A DNA stretch of 64,000 bases from Sulfitobacter sp. SK011. GTDB taxonomy: Bacteria > Pseudomonadota > Alphaproteobacteria > Rhodobacterales > Rhodobacteraceae. This document shows, piece by piece, positions 46,997 to 57,447 of this stretch. A program made the translations under genes and the position numbers. The stretch lies in contig NZ_CP025803.1 of assembly GCF_003352065.1 (NCBI RefSeq), forward strand, positions 3,712,001 to 3,776,000, read 5' to 3'. Each line of letters starts with the position of its first letter. Position 1 is the stretch's first letter. The notes under the pieces were generated by a model. It was not told the origin of the DNA, made no database searches, and saw nothing but the letters and a program-made list of their open reading frames with translations.

Positions 46997-47389
46997 ATGT
47001 CAGTCCGCCTCTTGCTTGCTCTCTTGCTCGCCCTGCCCGCCTGCAGGAACGACGAAAGCGTCCGCGCATATGGTGCCGCTGACAAAGAATGGCGTTTGGT
47101 CGAACTTGCGGGCAACCCCTTTGATGCAACAGCCACGCTGACGTTCCCCGAACCAGGTCGCATCGCAGGCGCGGCACCGTGCAACACCTTTAGTGCTTCA
47201 ATGACCGTCCCTTACCCTTGGTTTGAAGTTGGCTCCATCGCCGCGACAAAACGTGCCTGTCCCGACCTGCCATCCGAAACCGCGTTCTTTGTGGCACTTG
47301 AACAGGCAACATTGTCAGAGGTGCTGGGCAACACGCTGATCTTGTCCAACACGGACGGGTTGAGCATGGTCTTTACCGCCGGCGGGTGA
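46997..47389 (+). CDS. META-domain (HslJ-like) lipoprotein
   Basis: 130 aa. [16 protein letters not shown] is a lipoprotein signal peptide (Cys 16). The rest matches a META domain: [34 protein letters not shown] and the ATKRACPDL segment. Envelope protein of unclear function. It starts 13 bases after the TetR stop and is probably cotranscribed. It overlaps the convergent recO end by 17 bases. Confidence 0.85.
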   Translation: MSVRLLLALLLALPACRNDESVRAYGAADKEWRLVELAGNPFDATATLTFPEPGRIAGAAPCNTFSASMTVPYPWFEVGSIAATKRACPDLPSETAFFVALEQATLSEVLGNTLILSNTDGLSMVFTAGG

Positions 47390-48098
47390 ACGCCTCGACA
47401 AACCGTGCGCGGGCTTCGGGCAGCGGCTTGCCGCCCAAGTCATGTGCCAAATGCCGTTCGAGGAAATATCCGGTGGTCACAAAGCCCTGCCCAATTTCAG
47501 CATCTGACCCCTCACCCTCGCCGCGCAACACGTCGGGCAATGGCAACATCCTGTCCGCCCACTCACCTGCGCCCTTTGCAGACACAGCGCGCCCTGATTT
47601 GGGGGATACAAAACACAACCCCTCCGTCGCACCGGTAACCGCACAGGTGCTCAGATCAAGCGCATATCCCATCTCTTCCAGCAGCCCCATTTCCCACTGC
47701 AAATAGGCCAGCGGCCAGACATCGGGCTGCCCCAACAGATCAAGCAAGGTTTGTGTCCGGTCATAAAGCGGCGCGTGCGCCTCGCGTTCCGGCAGGCAAA
47801 ACGACAACAGCGCCGTAACCGTGTTCAAGCCCGCCAGCGCCAACCGATCCCCCATCGCTGCTGCCGCGCGACTGCGCACCGGTTCTACGCTAAAGCTGCC
47901 AATGTGATCTTCCAACCTTGCGCGCCACACCACATCCAGCTGTGCACCCGGTTGCAGAATTGGTGCGATCTTGCGGCTGGTCCCTCCGCGCACCACACCA
48001 ACGTGACGCCCATGGGTCGGCGTAAACATTTCGATGATCGACGATGTCTCGCCATGCTTGCGCGCGCTCAGCAATATCCCCTGATCGCGCCACTCCAT
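47373..48098 (-). CDS. recO: DNA repair protein RecO
   Basis: 241 aa. N-terminal OB fold ([25 protein letters not shown]...GVVRGG) and the C-terminal helical part. It helps load RecA onto SSB-coated DNA with RecR. The family's zinc cysteines are largely missing (only the [21 protein letters not shown] segment remains), common in alphaproteobacteria. Its ATG shares a base with the DUF1491 stop (TGATG). Last gene of the folK-recO chain. Confidence 0.95.
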   Translation of the reverse strand: MEWRDQGILLSARKHGETSSIIEMFTPTHGRHVGVVRGGTSRKIAPILQPGAQLDVVWRARLEDHIGSFSVEPVRSRAAAAMGDRLALAGLNTVTALLSFCLPEREAHAPLYDRTQTLLDLLGQPDVWPLAYLQWEMGLLEEMGYALDLSTCAVTGATEGLCFVSPKSGRAVSAKGAGEWADRMLPLPDVLRGEGEGSDAEIGQGFVTTGYFLERHLAHDLGGKPLPEARARFVEAFTRRR

Positions 48099-48427
48099 CA
48101 GCTGAGCCCATCCTCATCCAACAAATGCCGCCCCGCACGATCTTCAACCTCGATCACCCAAAGGTCCGGATCAAAACTGCGCTGACGGGCGATGGTTTCA
48201 TCCACATCGGCCTCGGCACCACTCGCCAGTTCAATCCAACGCCGATCCCCGGTCATCAGATCAAAAGACCGCTGGAATACCACGGCCTGCCCATCCAGTG
48301 TATTAAGCTTAATCAGGACCGCGCCGCCGGTATCATCGCCGTGGGCCACCACAAACGCCGGAATATCCTGGAATCGCAACCGCGCCAGATAGGCATCAAC
48401 CCAAAAACGTGCGGTCAGGCGGGGCAT
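48098..48427 (-). CDS. DUF1491-family protein
   Basis: 109 aa. The [17 protein letters not shown] start and the ...[18 protein letters not shown] end identify DUF1491, a small cytoplasmic alphaproteobacterial family of unknown function. It lies between era and recO in the same order as in many Rhodobacteraceae (from memory), which suggests a link to ribosome maturation or DNA repair; no direct evidence. The ATG at 48427 follows a GGGGGG stretch. Confidence 0.85.
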   Translation of the reverse strand: MPRLTARFWVDAYLARLRFQDIPAFVVAHGDDTGGAVLIKLNTLDGQAVVFQRSFDLMTGDRRWIELASGAEADVDETIARQRSFDPDLWVIEVEDRAGRHLLDEDGLS

Positions 48428-48487
48428 GGCACCCCCCGGTTCATTGTTCTGAAAATACACACCTTTGGTGCGACGACTGCCAATAAG

Positions 48488-49414
48488 TCACCCGTTGCCA
48501 TCTTTAAAATCCAGCCCCATTTCGGAATACCGCTCGGCATCCTCCAACCAGTTGGGTCTTACTTTGACCTGCAAAAACAGATGGACCCGCCGTCCCAGAA
48601 ACTCTTCCAATTCCTCGCGCGCCGCTTTGCTGACGCCTTTGATTGTCTCACCCTTGTTGCCCAACACGATACCCTTATGGCCATCACGTACGACATAAAT
48701 CAGCTGATCAATCCGCGCAGTACCATCATCGCGCTCTTCCCAGTTTTCCGTCTCGACAGTCAACTGATACGGCAATTCCTGATGTAGCCGAAGCGTCAGC
48801 TTTTCGCGCGTCATCTCTGCGGCGATCATCCGCATCGGCAGGTCGGCAATCTGATCCTCCGGGTAGAGCCACGGCCCCTCAGGCAATTCATCAGCCAGCC
48901 AGTTGCGCAACGCCTCCACGCCATGTCCACGCTCTGCCGAAATCATAAAGGTTTCAGCGAAGGAAAAGCGTTCGTTCAGGTCTTTGCTCAGCCCCAACAA
49001 TACCGGTGCCTCAACCTTGTCGATCTTGTTGATCGCCAGGGCGACCTTGCGCCCTTTGCCAATGTCAACAAGCCCCTCAAGAATGCGCTTCACGCCTTCG
49101 GTCACACCGCGATGGGCCTCAACCAGCAACACCACGATATCGGCATCTGCTGCCCCGCCCCATGCGGCGGCCACCATTGCACGATCCAGACGGCGGCGCG
49201 GCTGGAAAAGGCCCGGCGTATCGACAAAAACAATCTGCGCATCACCTTCCATCGCTACACCGCGAATGCGCGCACGTGTGGTTTGGACTTTATGTGTGAC
49301 GATGCTGACCTTGGCCCCGACCATGCGGTTCAACAGGGTGGATTTGCCCGCATTGGGTTCTCCGATCAGGGCGACAAATCCGGCCCTCGTCTTGGCGACA
49401 GGCGATGTGGTCAT
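48488..49414 (-). CDS. era: GTPase Era
   Basis: 308 aa. G1 [17 protein letters not shown]3 DTPGLF, G4 NKID and a C-terminal KH domain ([29 protein letters not shown]). It assists 16S rRNA 3' end maturation and 30S assembly. ATG overlaps the rnc stop by 4 bp, the standard rnc-era coupling. Confidence 0.98.
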   Translation of the reverse strand: MTTSPVAKTRAGFVALIGEPNAGKSTLLNRMVGAKVSIVTHKVQTTRARIRGVAMEGDAQIVFVDTPGLFQPRRRLDRAMVAAAWGGAADADIVVLLVEAHRGVTEGVKRILEGLVDIGKGRKVALAINKIDKVEAPVLLGLSKDLNERFSFAETFMISAERGHGVEALRNWLADELPEGPWLYPEDQIADLPMRMIAAEMTREKLTLRLHQELPYQLTVETENWEERDDGTARIDQLIYVVRDGHKGIVLGNKGETIKGVSKAAREELEEFLGRRVHLFLQVKVRPNWLEDAERYSEMGLDFKDGNG

Positions 49415-50097
49415 GTGTCATTCTCCAACTGCGCCAGCAATAGGGTCGCGGCGGCCTGTTCTGCATTTCGTTTTGAATTTGCAGTCGCTTTTGCCTCAGC
49501 ACCGTTGTCGAGCATTGCCGCGATGGTGAAAACGGGCGCATGATCTGGGCCACTTCGGTCAATCTGAACGTACTTTGGCGGGTTCAACCCACGCGCCTGC
49601 GCCCATTCCTGTAGGGCCGTTTTGGCATCGCGGGCATCCTCTTTCACGCTTTTAACACGTTTGCCCCAAAGGCGCAGCACCATATCGCGCGCCGCGTCGA
49701 AACCACCATCAAGATACACGGCGGCAATCACCGCCTCTATGGCATCCCCCAACAGCGCCTGTTTGCGCCGCCCCCCCGAAATCATCTCAGACCGCCCCAG
49801 CTTGAGCACTTGACCCAAATCGATTTCGCGCGCGACATCGGCGCAGGTTTCCTTGCGCACCAATGCATTGAAGCGCGGGGCCAATTGCCCTTCCGTGGCG
49901 CTTGGATCAAGGGCCAGCAATGCCTCTGCCATCACCAAACCCAACACCCGGTCACCCAGAAATTCCAGTCGCTGATTGTCATCGCGATTGGCCGACGACA
50001 TCGATGCGTGGGTGACGGCGCGGCCAAGCAATTCAGGCGCGGCAAACTGATGCCCGATGCGCCCCTCAAAGGCCTTCAGATCGCCACTTAACTTCAT
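49411..50097 (-). CDS. rnc: Ribonuclease III
   Basis: 228 aa. The catalytic signature [15 protein letters not shown] with its acidic metal ligands, [18 protein letters not shown], and a C-terminal double-stranded RNA-binding domain. It processes rRNA precursors and structured mRNAs, possibly including the rpl-rpo hairpins in this window. Overlaps both lepB (upstream) and era (downstream) by 4 bp. Confidence 0.98.
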   Translation of the reverse strand: MKLSGDLKAFEGRIGHQFAAPELLGRAVTHASMSSANRDDNQRLEFLGDRVLGLVMAEALLALDPSATEGQLAPRFNALVRKETCADVAREIDLGQVLKLGRSEMISGGRRKQALLGDAIEAVIAAVYLDGGFDAARDMVLRLWGKRVKSVKEDARDAKTALQEWAQARGLNPPKYVQIDRSGPDHAPVFTIAAMLDNGAEAKATANSKRNAEQAAATLLLAQLENDT

Positions 50098-50930
50098 TTG
50101 ACCGCTTTAAAGAACCGGTCACTGCGCCACGTCCAGAAAAACAGCATCGACCGCCCAGCCGAGCTGAACATGATCCGATCCGCGCGACCGATCAGGTTTT
50201 CATAAGGCACAAACCCAACGCCACCGGCCTGCTGCGCCAACCGGCTGTCAGCAGAGTTGTCACGGTTGTCGCCCATGAAAAAGTAATGTCCCTCAGGCAC
50301 CGAATAGATGCCTGTCCTGTCAGATTGCTGATCGGCAATGTTCAGGACGATATGTTCAACACCATTTGGCAATGTTTCGATCTGGCGGGATTTCTGGCAC
50401 AATCCACCGGCCCCAACCGGGCCATTTTCACAGCGCGGGCGGAGCGCTTGAGGGCCTTGCGGGGCCATTATTTCCTCAAACATCCCCGCATCCTGCAACT
50501 GAACGGGCTCACCGTTGATTTGCACCACACCCGCCCTGACCTGAACGGTGTCACCGGGCAGACCAATCAAGCGCTTGATATAGTCACGTCCAGACACCGG
50601 ATGGCGGAACACAACCACATCGCCCCGTTCCGGCTCACCCCCAAACAAGCGGCTGTTGTCACCGTCAAACATGCCACAGATATCCTTGGCATCCACTTCG
50701 ATGCCAATGCCCGGCATCATAAGGCTCGGACAGGACGCATAGGAATAGCCATAGGCCATCTTGTTCACGAACAGAAAATCACCGATCAGCAGCGTTTCCT
50801 TCATCGAACCAGACGGAATCCAGAACGGTTGAAAGAACAGACTGCGGAAAACACCGGCAATCAGCAGCGCGTAGACAATTGTCTTGATCGTTTCGACAAA
50901 GGCGTTGCCGGTCTTTTCCTTGGCGGCCAT
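50094..50930 (-). CDS. lepB: Signal peptidase I
   Basis: 278 aa. One N-terminal membrane helix, catalytic Ser 42 in [10 protein letters not shown], Lys 119 in [14 protein letters not shown] and the C-terminal [17 protein letters not shown] box. It cleaves Sec/Tat signal peptides at the periplasmic face. An insert with three Cys ([32 protein letters not shown]) is typical of the alphaproteobacterial form. I chose the ATG at 50930: GGAG lies six bases upstream. Confidence 0.97.
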   Translation of the reverse strand: MAAKEKTGNAFVETIKTIVYALLIAGVFRSLFFQPFWIPSGSMKETLLIGDFLFVNKMAYGYSYASCPSLMMPGIGIEVDAKDICGMFDGDNSRLFGGEPERGDVVVFRHPVSGRDYIKRLIGLPGDTVQVRAGVVQINGEPVQLQDAGMFEEIMAPQGPQALRPRCENGPVGAGGLCQKSRQIETLPNGVEHIVLNIADQQSDRTGIYSVPEGHYFFMGDNRDNSADSRLAQQAGGVGFVPYENLIGRADRIMFSSAGRSMLFFWTWRSDRFFKAVK

Positions 50931-51041
50931 GCGGCACTCCATAATGTTCAGGGTCGGGATGTTCCAATTTTGCAGCTACATGCGGGCGGGCGGCGGCACT
51001 GTCAAGCACAGGCACCCACACAAGGCCCCGACCCGCCTATA

Positions 51042-51449
51042 TCATACCGGCACTTTGGGACGCGCCTCAATCACAACAAAGGCCTGTGCCCAGGGGTGAT
51101 CATCGGTCAAAGTCACATGGATGATGGCCTCATGTCCGGGCGGCGTCATGCTTGCAAGCCGTGTCGCGGCCCAGCCTGTGACCTCCATCACCGGCTGGCC
51201 CGAGCGCAGATTGCTGACGGCCATATCGCGCCATGAAATACCCATGCGCAACCCCGTGCCCAGCGCCTTTGAACAAGCCTCTTTCGCGGCCCAGCGTTTG
51301 GCGTAGGTGCCCGCAACATCCTTGCGCCGCTCTGCCTTGCCCTGCTCAACCTGCGTAAACACACGATCGCGGAACCGATCCCCAAAGCGGTCCAGCGTCC
51401 CTTGGATGCGCTCGATATTTGCAAGGTCAGTGCCGATACCAAGGATCAT
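51042..51449 (-). CDS. acpS: Holo-[acyl-carrier-protein] synthase
   Basis: 135 aa. [13 protein letters not shown] (Asp metal ligand) and [16 protein letters not shown] (Glu/Lys motif) are the two conserved AcpS blocks. It attaches 4'-phosphopantetheine to acyl carrier protein. It lies 16 bases after the exported protein gene and 111 bases before lepB. Confidence 0.97.
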   Translation of the reverse strand: MILGIGTDLANIERIQGTLDRFGDRFRDRVFTQVEQGKAERRKDVAGTYAKRWAAKEACSKALGTGLRMGISWRDMAVSNLRSGQPVMEVTGWAATRLASMTPPGHEAIIHVTLTDDHPWAQAFVVIEARPKVPV

Positions 51450-51465
51450 GTGACGGCCCTCATTA

Positions 51466-51903
51466 TCAATTTATCTGACCGGCCTTCATAGCGTTAAAAT
51501 CAATGCGCCACCGTGTCGGCACAGTGGGGCAACACCGGGGGTCATTTGGCCCCGGCATCGTTGTCGTCACATCTACAAAATCCTGCGAAAACACGGCGTC
51601 ACGTGGTTGCTGACCATACATGCCTTCAACCTCTCCGGCAAAGGCCCAGGCATTTGCCTGCCGGATGAACACCCCTATTGCGATCCCTGTGTTTCCGGCT
51701 GCACCGGGGATGTGTTCATATACAATGCCAATCGCTGTGGTCGCTTGGGCCGGATCCGGCGCATTGGGCAGCCAAAATGAAACTTGCGCCGTACCGGAGT
51801 TGGTCAGGTACTGAAACAACAGCGCATCCAAATCACCCCAATCCTGCGCCTGAGCGTTCTGGGCCGCACAGGCCATAATAAGGGCCACTATCCACAACTT
51901 CAT
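51466..51903 (-). CDS. Exported protein of unknown function
   Basis: 145 aa. [20 protein letters not shown] is a Sec signal peptide with a probable AQA cleavage site. The mature part begins [15 protein letters not shown] and contains [18 protein letters not shown] and a C-terminal [13 protein letters not shown] segment with a Cys pair. No family recognised; a soluble periplasmic protein is likely. Its ATG lies one base after the pdxJ stop, so it is coupled within the housekeeping chain. Confidence 0.75.
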   Translation of the reverse strand: MKLWIVALIMACAAQNAQAQDWGDLDALLFQYLTNSGTAQVSFWLPNAPDPAQATTAIGIVYEHIPGAAGNTGIAIGVFIRQANAWAFAGEVEGMYGQQPRDAVFSQDFVDVTTTMPGPNDPRCCPTVPTRWRIDFNAMKAGQIN

Positions 51904-51904
51904 C

Positions 51905-52660
51905 TCAATCAACCTCACGTGCCTCATCCATCAAACGGCGCATTTCGGTGATGGCAGGTTCAAGCCCCAGAAAAATCGCCTCTCCAATCAGGAAATGCCC
52001 GATGTTCAATTCCCTGACCTCCGGAAACGCAGCAATCGGCGACACCGTGTCATAGGTCAGCCCGTGACCTGCATGCACCTCAAGCCCAAGATCATGCGCA
52101 AAGGTCGACATCTCTTCCAGCTTTTTCAATTCGGTCTGGGCGTCCGGCCAACGCCCTTCAGCGAAGGCATCGCAATAGGCACCGGTATGCAGTTCGATGA
52201 CTTCGGCACCGATACGATTGGCCGCTTCGATCTGACGCTTGTCTGCCGCAATGAATATCGAAACCCGGCATCCAGCATCACGCAGCGGTGCGATAAAATG
52301 AGCGAGTTGATTTTCCTCACGCGCAACTTCAAGCCCGCCTTCGGTGGTGCGCTCTTCGCGTTTTTCCGGCACGATACAAACCGCGTGGGGTTTATGGCGC
52401 AGCGCGATTTTTTGCATTTCGGGTGTCGCAGCCATCTCAAAATTCAGTGGGATTGAAAGAACCTCCATCAGCCCGTCAATATCCGCGTCAGAAATATGCC
52501 TGCGGTCTTCGCGCAAATGTGCGGTGATGCCGTCCGCACCAGCCTTTTCAGCAATCTTGGCGGCACGCAATGGGTCCGGATAGGCCCCGCCACGCGCGTT
52601 GCGCACGGTCGCCACGTGGTCGATGTTCACACCCAGTCTCAGTCTATTCTGCGTTGCCAT
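51905..52660 (-). CDS. pdxJ: Pyridoxine 5'-phosphate synthase
   Basis: 251 aa. LGVNIDHVATVRNARGGAYPDP is the diagnostic N-terminus; HLREDRRHI, NFEMAATPEM, LHTGAYCDAF and EVHAGHGLTYDTV are intact active-site blocks. Final ring-closing step of vitamin B6 synthesis. AAGGAATAAAC precedes the ATG. It is next to acpS in many proteobacteria; here a small exported protein separates them. Confidence 0.98.
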   Translation of the reverse strand: MATQNRLRLGVNIDHVATVRNARGGAYPDPLRAAKIAEKAGADGITAHLREDRRHISDADIDGLMEVLSIPLNFEMAATPEMQKIALRHKPHAVCIVPEKREERTTEGGLEVAREENQLAHFIAPLRDAGCRVSIFIAADKRQIEAANRIGAEVIELHTGAYCDAFAEGRWPDAQTELKKLEEMSTFAHDLGLEVHAGHGLTYDTVSPIAAFPEVRELNIGHFLIGEAIFLGLEPAITEMRRLMDEAREVD

Positions 52661-52692
52661 GTTTATTCCTTACCGGTTGCGTCAAGCTCAGG

Positions 52693-53349
52693 TTATTTTG
52701 CTTTGCGCTTTGCGTCTGCCTTTGCCGCAGCTTTTTGTTTGAGCGCCTCGAATTTCGCTTTGATCATGCCCTTGCGGCGCTTTTGATAGGCCCGCAACAA
52801 CGGCACCGACAGATAATAGGCGACCGACGCGCACAGAATGCCCGGCAGAATGCCCCCGATCAAATAGGGATAAAAGACCTCGCGGCCGAACACGATAAGG
52901 CCGGACCAATCCATTTCCGCCTTGGTGAAAATAGCCGCAAAGTTGTACCATAATTCACTGCCAGCATCGGCGAATTTGCCAGTGAACGATCGTTTCACCC
53001 CTTCATCCATCTTGGCACCCAAGATCCAGTGACCGGTTTTGAGCGAAGCAATACCAATCGGCACATAGGTCAGCGGATTGCCGAAAAACGTGGCCATGAG
53101 TGCTGCCAGAATGTTCCCCTGCATGGCCCGCGCCACAAAGGCCGCAACAATAAAGTGCATCCCGTAGAACGGTGTGAAAGTTGTGAAAACACCTGCCCAA
53201 ATGCCCCGCGCAATACGCTCCGGGCTATCTGGCAACCGCCGCATCCGATGTTTGACATAGTGAAACGCACGCGTCCAACCCCCGCGTGGCCACAGAAATT
53301 CGGCCATCGCGCGCAATGTTGGTTTTGGATCACGGCGTTTAAAAATCAA
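52693..53349 (-). CDS. DUF2062-family membrane protein
   Basis: 218 aa. SPERIARGIWAGVFTTFTPFYGMHFIVA and FFGNPLTYVPIGIASLKTG are the DUF2062 hallmark, with two or three membrane helices and a Lys/Ala-rich cytoplasmic tail (KAKFEALKQKAAAKADAKRKAK). Function unknown. The start is a TTG at 53349 (MIFKRRDPKPTL), since no ATG precedes the conserved region within the frame. It sits between rsh and pdxJ. Confidence 0.85.
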   Translation of the reverse strand: MIFKRRDPKPTLRAMAEFLWPRGGWTRAFHYVKHRMRRLPDSPERIARGIWAGVFTTFTPFYGMHFIVAAFVARAMQGNILAALMATFFGNPLTYVPIGIASLKTGHWILGAKMDEGVKRSFTGKFADAGSELWYNFAAIFTKAEMDWSGLIVFGREVFYPYLIGGILPGILCASVAYYLSVPLLRAYQKRRKGMIKAKFEALKQKAAAKADAKRKAK

Positions 53350-53411
53350 CTATTGGTATCCAGTATCAGTGTTACATTTGCCAAAACATTGGCCGGTCGA
53401 ACCTGGCACCT

Positions 53412-55553
53412 TCAAACCGCCAGTTTTTGTGCGTTCATATCACGATGCCGCGTAATCTCTGCCACATCATCCTCTGCTTCCAGCGTTAACATAAGCGAAT
53501 GCAAATGTGCCACATCCCGCAGGTCCACATAGATCAATAGCCGATAAAAATCAGGTTTGCGCTCCAAGAACTCCAGATCAGAGATATTGGCGGATGCCGC
53601 GCCGATCAAGGTGCATATCCGACCTAATACCCCCGCACCATTGCCGATGGTCAGGTCGATGACCGCACCGTAAACCGCCGGGTGGCTGCCTTCGTGCCAC
53701 CGCAGGTCCAGCCAACGTTCTGGCTGGTCCTCATAGGCAGACAGGTTTTCACAATCAATGGCATGAACGGTCACGCCCTTACCGCGAAAAGTGATGCCAA
53801 TAATCCGTTCGCCTGGCAGCGGATTACAGCACGGCGCGCGGTCAAACGATTGGCCGGGCTCCAGACCAACCACGGCGCGGCGCGCATCAATCTGATCGGC
53901 CTTATGGGGTGCCAGATCAGGATAGACCGATTGCACAACTTCCCGTCCCGTCAATTCAGAGCTGCCCAGCCGGGCAAGCACTTCCTCTGCATCATTCAAC
54001 CGCATATTTTTTGCGGCGGTGCGCAGCACCTTGCTTGTCGCCTCTTTTCCCACATGCAGGAAGGCCGACCTTGCCAGTTCCTGACCCAGCTTGATGAACC
54101 GCGCACGATCCACCTCGCGCAGGGACCGCCTGATCGCGGCCTTGGCTTTGCCCGTTGTGGCAATATCCAGCCAGGTCACCTGTGGTGTTTGACCCTGAGC
54201 GGTGATGATCTCAATCGACTGACCGTTCTTAACGCGGGTCCACAAAGGCACACGCATACCGTCCACTTTGGCACCCACGCAGGCATTGCCGATGCGGGTA
54301 TGGATGGCATAGGCAAAATCAATTGGCGTACCCCCACGGGGCAATTTGACGACGTCGCCTTTCGGTGTAAAACAAAAAACCTGGTCGGCGTACATTTCCA
54401 GTTTGACCGCCTCAAGGAAATCCTCGTGGTCGTCTTCTGCATCGAATTGTTCTGTCAGTTGGGCGATCCATTTGGCCGGGTCGACAGCAAACGGGTTCTT
54501 TGACCGCACACCGTCCCGGTACGACCAATGCGCCGCAACCCCTGTTTCAGCCACATCATGCATCAACTGCGTTCTGATCTGAACCTCTACACGCTTGCCG
54601 TCGCGCCCTGACACGGTGGCGTGGATAGATCGATATCCGTTGGTTTTGGGCTGGCTGATATAGTCCTTGAACCGGCCCGGCACAGCACGCCAGCGGCGAT
54701 GAATGGCCCCGAGCGCACGGTAACAATCCTCTTCGCTGCCCGTGATGATGCGAAACCCATAGATGTCCGACAACCGGCTGAAGGACTGCTCTTTCTCTTC
54801 CATCTTGCGCCAGATGGAATAGGGCTTTTTGGCGCGTCCGAATACCTCGGCCTCTATGCCCGCTTTGTCGAGTTCTAACCGCATATCCCCCGTGATGCGC
54901 TGGATCACATCCCCTGATTCGCGTTGCAGCGTGATAAATCGACGGATGATGGATTGGCGCGCCTCGGGGTTGAGCACCTTGAAGGCGAGGTCTTCCAACT
55001 CTTCGCGCATCCATTGCATCCCCATGCGCCCGGCAAGAGGCGCATAGATATCCATGGTTTCGCGTGCTTTTTGCTGCTGCTTGTCGACGCGCATCGACTT
55101 GATCGTGCGCATGTTGTGCAACCGGTCGGCAAGTTTGACCAGAATGACCCGCATGTCCTTGGCCATCGCCATAAACAACTTGCGAAAATTCTCGGCCTGC
55201 TTGGTCTGGGTCGAATTGAGCTGAAGATTGGTCAGCTTGGTGACACCATCAACAAGTTCCGCCACTTCATGACCAAAGATCTTTTCCACTTCGGCATAGG
55301 ATGCTTTGGTGTCTTCGATGGTGTCATGCAACAAGGCTGTGATGATCGTCGCATCATCCAATTGCTGTTCGGTTAGAATGGCCGCAACCGAAACGGGATG
55401 CGTGAAATAAGGTTCGCCCGAGTGACGAAATTGCCCCTCGTGCATCGCAGCACCATAATCATAGGCCGTGCGGATCAGTTTTTCATTGGTCTTGGGGTTA
55501 TAATGATGAACCAGCGCTAGCAGGCCATCGGCAGTCATCTCGGCGTTGTTCAT
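53412..55553 (-). CDS. Bifunctional (p)ppGpp synthetase/hydrolase (RelA/SpoT homologue)
   Basis: 713 aa, full Rsh architecture. N-terminal HD hydrolase with HSGEPYFTHPVSVA and ALLHDTIEDT intact; synthetase domain with YGFRIITGSEED and the RFKDYISQPKTNGYRSIH loop; TGS domain (CFTPKGDVVKLPRG); C-terminal ACT domain. Both activities should be present, making it the main stringent-response enzyme. It follows rpoZ by 49 bases, a classic pairing (omega subunit and ppGpp). Confidence 0.97.
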   Translation of the reverse strand: MNNAEMTADGLLALVHHYNPKTNEKLIRTAYDYGAAMHEGQFRHSGEPYFTHPVSVAAILTEQQLDDATIITALLHDTIEDTKASYAEVEKIFGHEVAELVDGVTKLTNLQLNSTQTKQAENFRKLFMAMAKDMRVILVKLADRLHNMRTIKSMRVDKQQQKARETMDIYAPLAGRMGMQWMREELEDLAFKVLNPEARQSIIRRFITLQRESGDVIQRITGDMRLELDKAGIEAEVFGRAKKPYSIWRKMEEKEQSFSRLSDIYGFRIITGSEEDCYRALGAIHRRWRAVPGRFKDYISQPKTNGYRSIHATVSGRDGKRVEVQIRTQLMHDVAETGVAAHWSYRDGVRSKNPFAVDPAKWIAQLTEQFDAEDDHEDFLEAVKLEMYADQVFCFTPKGDVVKLPRGGTPIDFAYAIHTRIGNACVGAKVDGMRVPLWTRVKNGQSIEIITAQGQTPQVTWLDIATTGKAKAAIRRSLREVDRARFIKLGQELARSAFLHVGKEATSKVLRTAAKNMRLNDAEEVLARLGSSELTGREVVQSVYPDLAPHKADQIDARRAVVGLEPGQSFDRAPCCNPLPGERIIGITFRGKGVTVHAIDCENLSAYEDQPERWLDLRWHEGSHPAVYGAVIDLTIGNGAGVLGRICTLIGAASANISDLEFLERKPDFYRLLIYVDLRDVAHLHSLMLTLEAEDDVAEITRHRDMNAQKLAV

Positions 55554-55602
55554 GCCATCTGCCTCTTGGCCCCTACGTCCAAAAACGCAAGGGCTCGGGG
55601 GT

Positions 55603-55956
55603 TTACCCCTGTCCCTGTGCCGCCATCAACTGACGCAACAGCATTTCTTCGGACATGCTGTCTTCTTCTGGCTTGTCCTGCTCTGCACCCATCAAAAGCG
55701 CCATGGCGTCTTCTTCAGGCTCATCAACTTCGATCTGGTTCTGGTTGGATTCAATCAGACGCTCGCGCAAGGCATCAGCAGATTGTGTTTCATCCGCAAT
55801 CTCACGCAGCGATACGACGGGATTCTTGTCGTTGTCACGATCCACAGTCACAGCAGACCCTGCCGAGATTTCGCGCGCCCGGTGGGCCGCCAGCATGACA
55901 AGTTCAAATCGGTTGGGAACCTTGTCTACACAATCTTCTACAGTAACGCGGGCCAT
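55603..55956 (-). CDS. rpoZ: DNA-directed RNA polymerase subunit omega
   Basis: 117 aa. [33 protein letters not shown] is the omega core; the C-terminal acidic tail is longer than in E. coli, as usual in alphaproteobacteria. It stabilises beta' and contributes to ppGpp response. The ATG at 55956 gives the standard N-terminus. Confidence 0.97.
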   Translation of the reverse strand: MARVTVEDCVDKVPNRFELVMLAAHRAREISAGSAVTVDRDNDKNPVVSLREIADETQSADALRERLIESNQNQIEVDEPEEDAMALLMGAEQDKPEEDSMSEEMLLRQLMAAQGQG

Positions 55957-56028
55957 GGAATGCTCCAATATCTCAATATGCGGTCAGAAGGGGAGTATTT
56001 AGGAGGCTTTGGGCCGATTTACAAGCGG

Positions 56029-56592
56029 CTATTCGATCCGACGCACGGCTGATTTTTCGGCCTCCGGAACCGCCTCCAACAGGCTTCTGATGGATTCTCC
56101 AAGGATTGGGTGCACCCAGTCCGGTGCGACATCTGCAAGCGGTACCAAAACAAACGCGCGATCCTGCAGACGTGGATGTGGCAAAATCAATTCATCCGGT
56201 GTGCGGTTAATCTGTGCCTCGACTGGCAATTCGCGCCATGTCTGGTGGGTTTTGAGGTCAGGTAACACAAAATCATCATAGCTGATCATATCCAGATCAA
56301 GCGTGCGTTGCCCCCAGCGCCGGACCCGTTCGCGGCCCAACTCTGCCTCGATGGCGTGCAATATCTCCAGCGCCTGTGTTGGCGACCACGGGACGCTGAT
56401 CTTTGCCGCTGCATTCACATAATCGGGACCGTTCCCAGCGGGAAACGCCGGCGTATGATAAAATGGGCTCAGGGCGCGAATCACTGCTCCGTTTTTCTTG
56501 AGCGCGGCGACCGCTTCACGCAGGGTTTCCTGCGGTGGCCCTTTGGGTGACGTCAGGTTACCCCCAAGCGCTATGAGTAAGATGTGGTTCAT
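56029..56592 (-). CDS. folK: 2-amino-4-hydroxy-6-hydroxymethyldihydropteridine diphosphokinase
   Basis: 187 aa. IALGGNLTSPKGPPQETLREA at the N-terminus and RRWGQRTLDLDMISYDDF with the two catalytic Asp are the HPPK signature; LPHPRLQDRAFVLVPL completes it. It transfers pyrophosphate from ATP in folate synthesis. The ATG at 56592 gives the normal start. First gene of the chain running to recO; 72 bases from rpoZ. Confidence 0.95.
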   Translation of the reverse strand: MNHILLIALGGNLTSPKGPPQETLREAVAALKKNGAVIRALSPFYHTPAFPAGNGPDYVNAAAKISVPWSPTQALEILHAIEAELGRERVRRWGQRTLDLDMISYDDFVLPDLKTHQTWRELPVEAQINRTPDELILPHPRLQDRAFVLVPLADVAPDWVHPILGESIRSLLEAVPEAEKSAVRRIE

Positions 56593-56773
56593 TTTGAGCG
56601 GATCATCGCCATTTTCCCCGCGATTATGCCTTTGCACCCTGCGCAAAAAGTCCTACCTATACCCCCCAATAACTCGGGGCAAAATTATTTGATTTGTGCT
56701 TTGATCGTGAATTCAATGCGACGTTATCTCAAGCCTGATTGTTTGGCGACGGCCCCGCCGAAAGGAAATAAAA

Positions 56774-57328
56774 ATGTTCTACAAAGATGAGCGGCTGGCG
56801 TTGTTTATCGACGGCTCCAATCTTTATGCCGCAGCCAAATCCTTGGGCTTTGACATCGACTACAAGCTCTTAAGACAAGAGTTCATGCGCCGTGGCAAAC
56901 TTCTGCGCGCAATCTATTACACCGCTTTGCTGGAAAATGACGAATATTCGCCAATACGTCCTTTGGTGGATTGGTTGCACTACAATGGCTACACCATGGT
57001 GACGAAACCGGCCAAAGAATACACCGACAGCATGGGTCGGCGTAAAGTCAAAGGCAACATGGACATCGAACTGGCCGTGGACGCGATGGAGCTTGCACCG
57101 CGGCTCGATCACATTGTGATTTTCTCCGGTGACGGCGACTTTTGTCCCCTGGTAGACCATCTGCAGCGCCGGGGCGTGCGCGTTTCTGTTGTGTCGACGA
57201 TCCGCAGCCAGCCGCCGATGATTTCAGACGAGCTGCGTCGCCAGGCGGACAACTTCATCGAATTGGACGATCTGCGCGAGGTAATCGGCAGGCCCCCGCG
57301 CGAACCGCTGCCTGCAGAAACCCAGTGA
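56774..57328 (+). CDS. LabA-like NYN-domain protein
   Basis: 184 aa. LALFIDGSNLYAAAKSLGF, KGNMDIELAVDAMELA and IFSGDGDFCPLVDHLQRRG hold the conserved Asp residues of the NYN (PIN-like) nuclease fold. Probably a metal-dependent RNase or RNA-binding protein; LabA/DUF88 members have varied roles and the target is unknown. AAAGGAA lies before the ATG. Divergent from folK. Confidence 0.9.
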   Translation: MFYKDERLALFIDGSNLYAAAKSLGFDIDYKLLRQEFMRRGKLLRAIYYTALLENDEYSPIRPLVDWLHYNGYTMVTKPAKEYTDSMGRRKVKGNMDIELAVDAMELAPRLDHIVIFSGDGDFCPLVDHLQRRGVRVSVVSTIRSQPPMISDELRRQADNFIELDDLREVIGRPPREPLPAETQ

Positions 57329-57447
57329 TCGAAAACTGACGCCGGTGCCATGGCAAAGACGGCCATTGGCACGGCTTTAGCCCTGCGGCGGCACTGGACG
57401 AATGGCCCTCAAGGCCTTACTTCTGGGCCAACCCGCCGGAGTGCCCG

